Assembly: GCA_949752735.1 (NCBI GenBank)
Contig: OX457036.1
Coordinates: forward strand, 11,478,352 to 11,542,351
Source of the DNA: Lumbricus terrestris
Taxonomy: Eukaryota; Annelida; Clitellata; Crassiclitellata; Lumbricidae
Direction of reading: 5' to 3'
DNA: 64,000 nucleotides
Shown: positions 46,201 to 54,700 of the stretch, piece by piece
How positions within the stretch are numbered: the first letter of the stretch is position 1
Layout of the letters: every line of letters starts with the position of its first letter
Program-made: the position numbers and the translations under genes
The notes under the pieces: generated by a model
The model's database searches: none
The model's input: the letters and a program-made list of their open reading frames with translations, nothing else
Told to the model about the DNA's origin: nothing

Positions 46201-46761
46201 ACCGTACGCACCTAACTCAGCTTCCGAATCACCCTCTACTCGACCAGGTTCAAGCGTCGGTACCACCTCAGAAGTGTTTGCTAAAACAACCCCACTTCTG
46301 GTACCACTGAAACGCTCACCGGCCCGCTCGACGGCAACACGGTGCCTTTCATCGTACTCTGACCCATCGGTCATATCCTCTACTCGCATCTGTGCCACTG
46401 GAGAAGAACGTCTCGGCAAAGAGGCTCGGAACAAGGCGTATAGCTCTGTAGCGTCGGATCCCGATGCTGCCCCGCCCGCGGTCACCTTGGGGGTAACATC
46501 CCGAGCTCCAGGATGGCCAATCCTCGAAACAGGGTTCACTCTTCGGGCAGAGGTCCCTCGCTTAGAGCTCCTTTTCGCGGCAGCCAACTTTGCTTTCTCC
46601 TCCGCATGCTCTGTTTTCTTTCGCACCATGTTACAGCGAGTTGCCGACGCGCCGTCACTTCTAACAGGTAGTACCTGGCGCTGCCATGAGGCTGGCCATA
46701 GAAGGCGACACCAACTCCACTCTAGGGGATTCAACCCTAACCGATACTGAGACACAACCAT
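40213..46761 (-). CDS. gag-pol: Ty3/gypsy Gag-Pol polyprotein, 2182 aa (copy A)
   Basis: Single fused ORF. Residues 1-151 are encoded by LTR 2 and residues 152-157 by the PBS. Residues 1-~610 are a long charged, low-complexity N-terminal extension (basic KKTEH...KRSSKRG, acidic SGDDDDSGDDSD). A retrotransposon capsid-type Gag domain starts near KYDGK at 622 and runs to ~775. The zinc knuckle is CFRCRRKGHVVRDC at 885-898 (CX2CX4HX4C). Protease LLDSGS has Asp951. RT has FDLRAGYH with Asp1321 and YLDD at 1383-1386. RNase H starts at DTDAS (1530). Integrase has HX6HX29CX2C (His1777, His1784, Cys1814, Cys1817) and the D-D-35-E triad Asp1846, Asp1906, Glu1942, then a GPF-type module (YTGPF) without a chromodomain. 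All catalytic residues are present. ATG at 46761 has A at -3 and G at +4; Met45 (MVRKK) is an equally good alternative start. Confidence 0.93.
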   Translation of the reverse strand: MVVSQYRLGLNPLEWSWCRLLWPASWQRQVLPVRSDGASATRCNMVRKKTEHAEEKAKLAAAKRSSKRGTSARRVNPVSRIGHPGARDVTPKVTAGGAASGSDATELYALFRASLPRRSSPVAQMRVEDMTDGSEYDERHRVAVERAGERFSGTRSGVVLANTSEVVPTLEPGRVEGDSEAELGAYGNLGELDRRPPVDYFGARPKIRPHVSTGDLISLDEASSSRSVGGRSPRPATFGVENWLRSVPEDGAGSQTGGWRSNGMPVLVRENLQPWLPVVSEDTRNVNLVRDTSARQSSRASRSTVVNDGSVVGEADGEFRSRRSEADEVGRDAEMLFLRQSVAWLTQKFGELLVPAAQDNESVRAPPTRNVSYPEYREARRETAPMEVMSRVQGPPEVRRLTECYREQEVTRRPERVRDSTVPIDVWPGGETAHRELPSVPQRPAKAKRKLMSSDDASTEADVNYRKMTPDRKKVSRQAYKAGERPRALRFSDDVDGDKKAAAAVPKSKSVRASGRPVREEVEQKPRRSARLAKKPDKEPSSEEDSSPVRPSGRTCKKALALGRSKPSGHRGSPSSGDDDDSGDDSDRPRRSHRRVRVRRSPVDRKKSTTAADRGIRIKLEKYDGKTAIAAFLAKFEVCARCNNWSAQERADQLMCALTGPASQLLWDMGAQKDVTWQDLVEKLKARYGSDEQTSLYRVKLRAYRQGPGESLSAVVQEVRRLMVLAYPGPTNEVVETVACDAFMDALSNQELAQKVREREPGNLESAYKHAVRLEAYGRSSTSGGDGDRKHGRVKTTKEDRPGPATNEQQNRRVEELERKLENLTRELGRINMRQDSGVQTGKPMQYERWNNPGRAPDGPWRGERPAFQRRDVQPDRWRNSEIECFRCRRKGHVVRDCPQPAPERREDTKGTEPPKSESAKEPSQNRLVCGSRMAYVVARLEGTRRNCLLDSGSELSLVPRSFVSPDKVTWSNQRLLAANGSEIRVDGEATLRLGIGKQWYALPCLVTDQVTEVILGLSWLEVNEARWDFSGRCVFLGDRKIPLKELSTELMCRRVIVQSDIVVPARCELNVPMSVVYPHLQADTEAWTTTPTEVSRGLVIGRTLVTGKESTVYIRMVNVGDNDVVVGSGTECRLERVELLGSTSSSLEASRHTGRPPTRVCMTASQSVDTEAETVLKRLWEEVPDTVTVEERARLRELILRYRNTFSLGEKDLGYTAVIQHEIDTQQERPVRQTLRRQPLAMIPEIDRQVEDMLTQGIIEPSMSEWASNVVMVKKKDGSMRFCIDYRQLNLKTRKDAHPLPLIRESLDTLGGARWYSTFDLRAGYHQMALHPRDKHKTGFITRRGSFQFKVLPFGLCNSPASFCRLMNLVLTGLNYDICLVYLDDIIVFSRDIETHMKRLEMVFKRLQEYNLKLKPSKCHLMQQEVLFLGHILSEEGVATDPSKIRAVEDWSVPKNLREVRSFIGLCSYYRRFIHDFAVVAQPLHVLTRKNVPFRWSEECQTAFVELKRRLVSSPILALPEDEGQYVLDTDASAYAIGAVLSQVQEGEERVICYASRLLSTAERNYNVTRRELLAVIYFLKEFRQYLLGKKFCLRTDHSALQWLRRTPEPIGQQARWLETIEEFDFEIVHRAGTKHGNADAMSRGPMGAGPEDEDVAEESAAWICPVTEARPVAAAPIEDVGQDLGWSKESLRKEQLDDRKIGPVLAWKESGRQPTELEAAALSEETKTVLSQWELLEVRQGVLFRKWLKGSTGETERYQLIVPFMLRQEMFKVTHGSFAGGHFGVRKSLEKLKRRAYWPSWKNDVRRWCQRCDNCARYRREKPPRQGLLQCPVIGEPMERFGIDITGPHPVSNKGHKYILTAIDYFSRWAEALPIRNQEAATVAETLMVHVFSRFGMPRQILTDQGSCFESALFQELCKRMEIDKVRTTPYHPSGNGMIERFHRTLNSLLGKVVSVRQRDWDVHLPYVMAAYRSTEHDATQRTPNFLFLGRENHTPLDLILAQLIDCDRPPEVEVEEYVAKQQETMEVAYQLVREQLGRVADRRKKAYDLRVKPSQFSAGDWVYYYYPRLRCGRKIKWTRVYTGPFLVTQVLNPVLYRIQRSVRSLAMVVHVDKLKRFYGDHPRSWLSETVEESLVDAGPFPGDTELVGSSAIPAESPAPVEDSVESPRRRSTRRTCRSD
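46269..46300 (-). other. Potential hairpin occluding the PBS
   Basis: CAGAAGTG (46269-46276) and CACTTCTG (46293-46300) are perfect 8-bp arms with a 16-base loop. One arm is the core of the primer binding site. The same structure is at 59070-59101. Confidence 0.7.
46289..46306 (-). other. Primer binding site, tRNA-Leu type (copy A)
   Basis: Element sense TGGTACCAGAAGTGGGGT, one base from the LTR end. Its complement, ending in CCA, looks like the 3' end of a eukaryotic tRNA-Leu (UAA type: CCCCACTyCTGGTACCA). The site is inside the Gag reading frame and is translated. Confidence 0.8.
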
Positions 46762-49700
46762 TGTCCTTTGTCCGCAACAGGACAGTCCAATTCTTCGTGT
46801 ATGTTTTTCTGGTACCAGGCCTTTAGGGAGACCACCCGTATAGCTCGCTGGGAAGCGAAACTATTGTATTATTCGCGCAACAGCGAAGTCAACCGTAACC
46901 AGGAATACGGCGCTCGCCAGGCGCTCTAGTACTGTTCTCGCTCTGAACACCGTGCTATCCCACAGGGAAGACGCACACTCGTACTCGGGACTACCGACTC
47001 TTTCGCCGCCACAGGCGCCAACGATCACTGACTTTCAAAACGCCTTGGGTTCGCGTTCACTGTCAACAGACCAGCATCGCCAAAAAATATACGGGGCTTA
47101 AAAATTAGCTAAGGGAAACACCTTTCCTTAACTAAATTAACCTATGACTTACGGAACCGGGACACTCTGCGTAAACTACAGGGAGCTGTTAGGGCAGCTA
47201 CGTTTAACCCTAACTTTGCGACTACGAATTCCTCGACCTGGCGGGGAAAACCGTAGTTCCGGCGAAGTAAAGCTTGTCGAGCCTTCACCGTTTAATCCAC
47301 CAAGGATACTCTCTCACAGGCGTTACAGTCACGGTCGTCTTGGTGCGCTGATCCGAACGACACCAAGATCGACTAGATCGGACAAGAAACGACAAAGATA
47401 CGTAACACAGGGGAAATACACGGGCGACGGCCAATGAATCGCTTTCCGAAGCCCTTCCCAAGAAATAGGTAACACACTCGCACGTATACAAGACAGAACT
47501 CGGCGTGACGTTCAATCTGACACCAACTTTTCGTTAATCGTACAACAACTCACAAAGTTACACTCACTCGACCAGTCGTGGCCGGTATCTACCTTGGACT
47601 TCAACCAACGCTGATCAACGGCGGCTGATATAGCCAAGCGATCGTATCAACGGCTCTGCTACTAGCCGATTCAAAGACTAGAGGTGAAAGGAAAGATATT
47701 CGGTAGTCAAAGAATATCGCAATACACTCGCAGACCTAGGGCACTGCGCGTTGCCCACACAGACCTGTCGGCTGCGGTCACTCGCTTGGCCGCGGCGCCG
47801 CGTCACCGAACTCTACGGGAAAAGAACGGGGAAAACTCTTCGCGAGCTCCTACCGTCGAAACCCTTCCAGATATCGCTTAACTCTCTTCCGACGAACTTG
47901 TCCCACTCAACGAGACGCACAATAGGACACCAGGATTGAACGAATCGGACGACAGATGGCAAAGCCGCTGAAAACGCGGCCGGTCTCCGCTGCACCAGGC
48001 GAAAGACCGAAAAATCGGCTAAGTCCTTTTCACGCGCAAGGCGCTTCCTCCAGACTATACCGTCGGAACCGTAACAGACACTGACACACTCTTAACAGGA
48101 AAAGTCCTCTACTCGTCAAGATGCACGAGATTGTCGCTTAGTTCGAAGCGATTGGACCACAGGATACAAAGTTATTCACGCTGACACTTTTGTTGGCGGC
48201 CGTCGCCGACCTAGCGATGTTTCGCGTCGGCTAAGTCCTTTTCACGCGCAAGGCGCTTCCTCCAGACTATACCGTCGGAACCGTAACAGATGCTGACAAA
48301 CTCTCAACAGGTAAAGTCTTCCGCTCGTCGAGATGAACGAGATTGTCGCTTAGGTCGAAGCGATTAGATCACAGCTGACGGAGTTGCCCGTAGAGCGAAA
48401 GCCCGTTGCGCGGCGATCGCGGACAAAAACCGTACTACTACTATACAAACGCACAATAGGGTATCACTCTTTTCCAGCTGGTGGAAAACTGCACCGGCTT
48501 CTACCACTTCTCCAGGAACTCTCAGTAACCAACTCTTGGTATATTCACGACCACACGGACCAGACGGAGGGTTTTGCTCCCGGCCTCGAAGGAATCGGAC
48601 CACAGGTGACAAAGTTATCCGGTAAACGAAAGCCCGTTGCGCGGCTATCGCTGGTTGTAACTGTAATTACGCGTCGGCCGAGGATAGGGCCCGACCGACC
48701 GCGTTCTGGTCCACTATGCTTGACAGAATTAAGGGGGGCTGCTCCCTTACTTACTGTCGCCTCTACCCGGCTCTTACGGGTAACCTTATCGTTAGCTCTC
48801 ACTGGCGTATTCGACCGCACTGGGTCTTAGCGATCGATCAAGGGAAAGAAAGCGCGATGAACTTTGCACTTCCAAACCGATGAATAGACCGGAGCGCACA
48901 AGTAACTGATGTTCACGATCACACAGGATAGACGGAAAACTCACCGGCGCCCGAAGCGCTCGTTGCTGGCGATCGGCCACGCGGGGAATAGAAGGAGCGA
49001 CGAACTTTGGCCTTCAATCCACACGCAGTCCGAAGCTGACCAACAACCAACGATCACTGTTTATTGCTTCAAAGTGCCACTGAATCCGAATCTCAGTCGT
49101 CGGAAAAGGAAGGCAGAAATTAAGCGACGCCCGGAGCGTTCTCGTTCAGTTGGGCAGCGCCCGTAATGTATAACTTCACTCTCGCAGCGTTAAGCACCTA
49201 GGCGTCCTCAAGGCACGTCAGGTCTATGGGCTGGCAGAAAAGCAAAGCGACATCCGCAGATTCTCAACGACTCAGGTAATGCGGTTCTACAGCTCAGTTC
49301 ACTCGCGATCGTAGGGAGTCGCGCTGCTCCCGGGTCAAGAAGGTTTTGGCTGCGGGCCGCCCGCTGACGCGGTGCCGCCTCTATGCTTTAACCAATATAA
49401 GGTAACTGGGTCACAGTCGGATTCACCGTTCCGAGAGTAAAATATTCAGTATATGTGTCGTATAGTTTATACCTCGCCGAGATCGTGGCGGGCAGAGTGC
49501 CGAAGTCTGCCGACGCCGGATCTACGGTCGAGGGAAGAATGCCTTTTTATCGCTCGAACAAACACCACACGATACTATCCACAGGCGGAAATCGTCATAC
49601 AAGGCAACGCGTGCCAGGAAACATTCACGGGTAACAAGGAATGAGCCCCCACCAGCTCTCGACTGGCGAGATCGTGACAGAGGGAGGCCCAGTCCGCTCT

Positions 49701-50494
49701 GTAGGATCGTCGTCTCAGCCTACATACAATGAACCTTCCGCGTATAACGGATTCAAAAATATCTCGGATAACTGTCAAAAGTAGCCAAGGAAACACTTGT
49801 CAAGGTTGAATCGATTGCCGTGAATACGATTCAGATGCAAGAGATCAATGAACAAAGAGTGTTCGTAAGCATTGACCATAGGATGAGCATCAACCATCCT
49901 ACACTATAGGCAACGCACCGCTTAGCAGGCTTTATTCCACCGGAATATTGCTGTCTGCACGCTATGGTTTGGCTTAAACCAAATTATCGGGTTTCCGTAT
50001 AGAAAAACCGTTATTAATTCGCCAAAAATCCATTTCTTGTCCGATCGTCACCGGGTTTCTTTCTGTCGCTTCCCAAACGACTTCTTCGTAACTTACGCCC
50101 TAAATTGAAGTTATTGGACCTACCTAGAATTTATTATCGAATTACTCCTAAACCTAGTTTTTGCCTATATAAGGGTTTGAGACGCGGTTTGGCTGTGTTA
50201 GGCCTCGCCGTCGCTCTCGTCTGCTTCCAGCAATGTTTCACAGACTTCAATTTATCGGTCGCGCTCTAATTGCGCGTGTTTCCGCAGCGCATTTTCGCCA
50301 CATAAATTAACTCCAACGGACAAGCCTAAATTTCCTATTCGGGGACATTACGCCTTACCTAAGATGACTCTAACTACACGGCTTGGCTGCTTTAAGAGCT
50401 TAACCGTGGCTCCTGCTTGTCTCCAGCTCAGTTTGACAAGACAGCCGGTCGGAGTTTCTCGTAACGAACATTGTCTTGTGGCTGAAACGCCACA
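46308..50494 (-). repeat. LTR 2 (shared middle LTR), 4187 bp
   Basis: Serves as 3' LTR for internal B and 5' LTR for internal A. It contains the Gag start codon used by copy A. One substitution found by eye against the other two LTRs: A at 48996, where LTR 1 (36195) and LTR 3 (61797) have C. Confidence 0.92.
50131..50174 (-). promoter_or_regulatory. Candidate TATA box and poly(A) signal of LTR 2
   Basis: Same CCTTATATAGG and AATAAA pair as in LTR 1. From here to the Gag ATG at 46761 is about 3.37 kb, implying a very long or spliced leader. Confidence 0.45.
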
Positions 50495-50508
50495 CTCTCC
50501 ACCTCTCC
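50495..50508 (-). other. Polypurine tract, internal region B
   Basis: GGAGAGGTGGAGAG in element sense, directly next to LTR 2. Confidence 0.85.
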
Positions 50509-50995
50509 GGCTGATGCGGAGCATCGGGGTTAACTACGCTACGATCTCTTCACGAGATATTTACCCTCCCGTCCCCGGGACTTATCTACCTAGATTTAAG
50601 CCCCTCGGAGGAAAACACTAACACGCTGTCCTCCGATCAAGACAACATTCACATACAAAGACATAACAATTCCAGCAAAGTTTCAATGTTATGCAATGTA
50701 TCAATTCCAGGCGTCATTCGATACGTAGATCCGCCTTCTTCTTCCGATCATCACCGTGATCTCTCGTACTCCAGCCGATCCAGCTTCAGTTCCTCGGCTT
50801 CACCTACAACATGAAACAGTCACACAAGCAATTTCTCACTCAGGGCCCTAACTTAAGGAGTTTGTCCAACACCAGAAGTCGAGTTCCCTTAAATTGCCTA
50901 TACCAGCTCCACCAAGGAGTCCACTCTTAACGGCACTACCTCTCTCTCACCGGTAGGTTCTGCACTACCAAACGTCTGGCTCACCCAAATCTATG

Positions 50996-51771
50996 TGATC
51001 AAGGCGTTGTCGAGACGCCAGGATCAGAAGTGGGGCCATGTTTACCACGGTCCGCTACCACCAACTTCTACGTGACCAAGGCGCTGCGAGCTGCCAGAGT
51101 CAGAAGTGGGGTATCCTTTCACTCACGTCGTTTCAACGACTATTCTCTCGCGGTAGGGTCTGCACTACCGAATTTACGCGACCACCAAATCTATCGACCG
51201 AGGTGCTGCGAGCCACCAAGATCAGAGATGGGGTACTCTCCGCACATTTTCACCGTCATTCCCTCTCGTTCCCCTCACTTCTACGCGGTCAAAGCGTTGA
51301 CGAGACGCCGAGACCAGAAGTGGAGTACTCCGTTTTCACCGTCAATTCCTTTTTCCGTTCCCCTCATCTCCGTGCGGTCAGGGCGTCGTTGAGACGTCTA
51401 GACCAGAAATGGGGTACTCCATTCTCTGTCATTTCTCTCGTCTTCCGCACATCCAGGCAATCAAGGCACTAGGAGCCGCCAAGATCAGAAGTGGGGTAGA
51501 TGCGGCCTTTAGCCAACACAGACTGTCACATGGCAAACTTCTGGGCTTCCTCACATCTGTGGATCAGGGCGCTGTCGAGCCGCCAGGTCCAGAAGTGGGG
51601 TGTTACTACTAACATACGGACTCCGCTCTTCCTCACATCACTAGATCAGGACGTTGTTGAGACGCCAAGTCCAGAAGTGGGGTATCTTTCAATCTCCATA
51701 CAAGACTTCACTGCCCCGCACGTCTGTAGACCAGGACGTTGCCGTGGCGTCGAGGTCAGAAGTGGGGTTTT
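50996..51771. repeat. Array of nine hairpin plus CAGAAGTGGGG repeats (copy B)
   Basis: Exact counterpart of 38195-38970, shifted by 12,801 bp, in the 3' untranslated region of copy B (50509-53013). Confidence 0.85.
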
Positions 51772-54700
51772 CATTCGCTCAAAAGAAACGCGTGGTCGAA
51801 CATGCGTAGGACCTAACACGAATACATAGGCCAACCAAAACGTTCAAGGATCGAACCTACGATAGCCAAAGTTTGTCCGCTCCAGCAGCTTCCGTGTTCC
51901 CTGGACCACAAGTCAAATGAAACGCTCCCTAGTACAGTGGCGTTTCATATATACGATTCATCAAAACAAACATAACCATCGTCTACCCGACGACTTCGAT
52001 AATCTTCGCTTTAAGCGAACCATCGGCCGTTGTCCACAGTATCTATCCGTGCCGTTCATCGATGCTACGCACCGGCTTCAGGGTCAGAGATTTCACACGC
52101 AACAGAAGCACTTCAACCTAGGTCTGATTAGAGTGCAAGGAACCGTAAAGACAGTTATAGAGTGGTACCACTGAAACGCTTACCCAGGTACACGGACGAT
52201 TACTCCAATCCGCGACCTCACGAGAATCCGCAACCAAGCACTGACTGGCATTTACGGCGCAAGACCTCAACACACAGGAAAGCTTGACTTAAGACCCCGC
52301 CCGACGTTACCTACGTCCGTCAGCTAGACAGGTGCAAGACGATCCCAACTACCACCGGACATTCTCCCCAAGCACTACCTGGCATTTACGGTGCGAGAAT
52401 TCCACGCCACTCTACTGGTATCTAGCCTCCCTCCTAGACTACCAACCTTAGGAGCCCCTCTGTCTCAAGACCTAGGCTCCACCCAACCCGTAGGCCGGGG
52501 GACCTTAAGAAGAGAAAAGTCGCCACACTATCTCTCTTCACCTGGGATGTCCGTCCATCCCATCACCTACCATTAAAAGAAACAGGTGATCAAACGTAAA
52601 GTGACTCGGACTTAGAGTCTTCAGGCAACTGCACTGAAAGTCCCACCGTGATCAGCGGTCAGCAGATTCAAAAGAACTCAAAGAGACTGCACCGGTCTCA
52701 GGAAACCATCGCCATTACGCGAAGATAAGAAACGCCGAAAGCGTATCTCTCATCTTCTATGTACCACTGAAATTACAGGCGTATAACTGAAAAGATGTCA
52801 TCAAAAGGAAACCAAGTACGCTGTCCACCGACAGATTCACAAACCACCGCAATTAAGCGGTGAAGAGACCCAGTTCGCGTCTCTCGCACCACCTGGCCCA
52901 CACTTTGTTGCCAGAACGAAAAGGGATATCATCAAAAAGTAACTGAACATCATCACTTGCTTTCTCAAATCCACCGCAATTAAGCGGTGGGTCACTCACC
53001 GCTAGCTCTCACGCTAGTCCGACCGGCACGTACGCCGCGTCGAGCGTCGACGGGGACTTTCGACGCTGTCCTCAACAGGCGCGGGGGACTCCGCGGGGAT
53101 TGCACTGGATCCCACCAACTCGGTGTCTCCTGGAAATGGGCCAGCGTCCACGAGGGACTCCTCAACCGTTTCCGACAACCAGCTGCGCGGGTGATCACCG
53201 TAGAATCGCTTGAGCTTATCCACGTGAACTACCATCGCCAGCGATCTGACACTCCTCTGTATTCGATACAGGACCGGGTTCAAGACTTGTGTGACCAGGA
53301 ACGGACCAGTGTAGACTCGCGTCCACTTGATCTTCCTGCCACACCGTAACCGTGGGTAGTAGTAATACACCCAGTCTCCTGCGGAGAACTGGCTCGGCTT
53401 CACCCGCAGGTCGTAAGCCTTCTTCCGACGATCAGCTACCCTACCCAGCTGCTCTCTCACCAGCTGATATGCGACTTCCATAGTCTCTTGTTGCTTCGCA
53501 ACGTATTCCTCCACCTCTACCTCAGGCGGTCGATCACAGTCTATCAATTGGGCAAGAATCAAATCTAACGGAGTATGGTTTTCACGACCAAGGAACAGGA
53601 AATTCGGCGTTCGCTGAGTGGCATCATGTTCAGTCGAGCGATAAGCGGCCATCACGTAGGGAAGATGGACGTCCCAATCTCGCTGCCGTACAGACACAAC
53701 TTTCCCAAGCAACGAATTCAAAGTCCGATGGAAGCGTTCGATCATACCATTACCAGACGGATGGTACGGAGTCGTCCGCACCTTGTCAATCTCCATCCGT
53801 TTACACAGTTCCTGGAACAACGCCGATTCAAAGCACGAGCCCTGGTCAGTCAGAATCTGACGCGGCATCCCGAAGCGTGAAAAGACGTGCACCATCAGAG
53901 TCTCGGCTACCGTAGCAGCTTCTTGATTCCTTATGGGCAGAGCCTCGGCCCATCTCGAAAAGTAATCGATCGCAGTCAAAATGTATTTGTGGCCTTTATT
54001 CGACACTGGATGAGGTCCGGTAATATCAATTCCGAATCTCTCCATAGGTTCACCGATCACGGGACATTGCAGAAGACCTTGTCTCGGAGGCTTCTCTCTT
54101 CGATACCGGGCACAGTTGTCACAACGCTGACACCAACGTCGTACATCGTTCTTCCAACTCGGCCAATACGCTCTGCGTTTCAACTTTTCAAGGCTCTTTC
54201 GTACACCGAAATGCCCACCAGCAAAACTTCCGTGCGTTACCTTAAACATCTCCTGCCGAAGCATGAATGGCACAATTAGCTGGTATCTCTCAGTCTCACC
54301 GGTACTCCCTTTTAACCATTTCCGAAAGAGTACACCCTGACGGACTTCTAGTAACTCCCACTGACTCAGCACTGTCTTCGTTTCTTCGCTCAGCGCCGCC
54401 GCCTCCAGTTCTGTGGGCTGACGACCTGACTCCTTCCAAGCTAAGACGGGACCAATCTTTCGGTCGTCTAGCTGCTCCTTTCGTAGCGACTCCTTCGACC
54501 AACCGAGGTCCTGACCCACGTCTTCGATGGGCGCGGCCGCAACAGGCCTTGCCTCCGTGACGGGACAAATCCACGCTGCGCTCTCCTCCGCAACGTCTTC
54601 ATCTTCCGGTCCTGCTCCCATTGGACCTCTGGACATCGCGTCCGCGTTACCGTGCTTTGTACCAGCCCGATGAACAATCTCGAAGTCAAACTCCTCAATC

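Larger units (their letters stand above)
37694..46307 (-). mobile_element. Internal region A of the Ty3/gypsy element, 8614 bp
   Basis: Lies between LTR 1 and LTR 2. Holds the PBS at its high-coordinate end, Gag-Pol from residue 152 onward, the 2.5-kb 3' untranslated region and the PPT. Confidence 0.92.
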
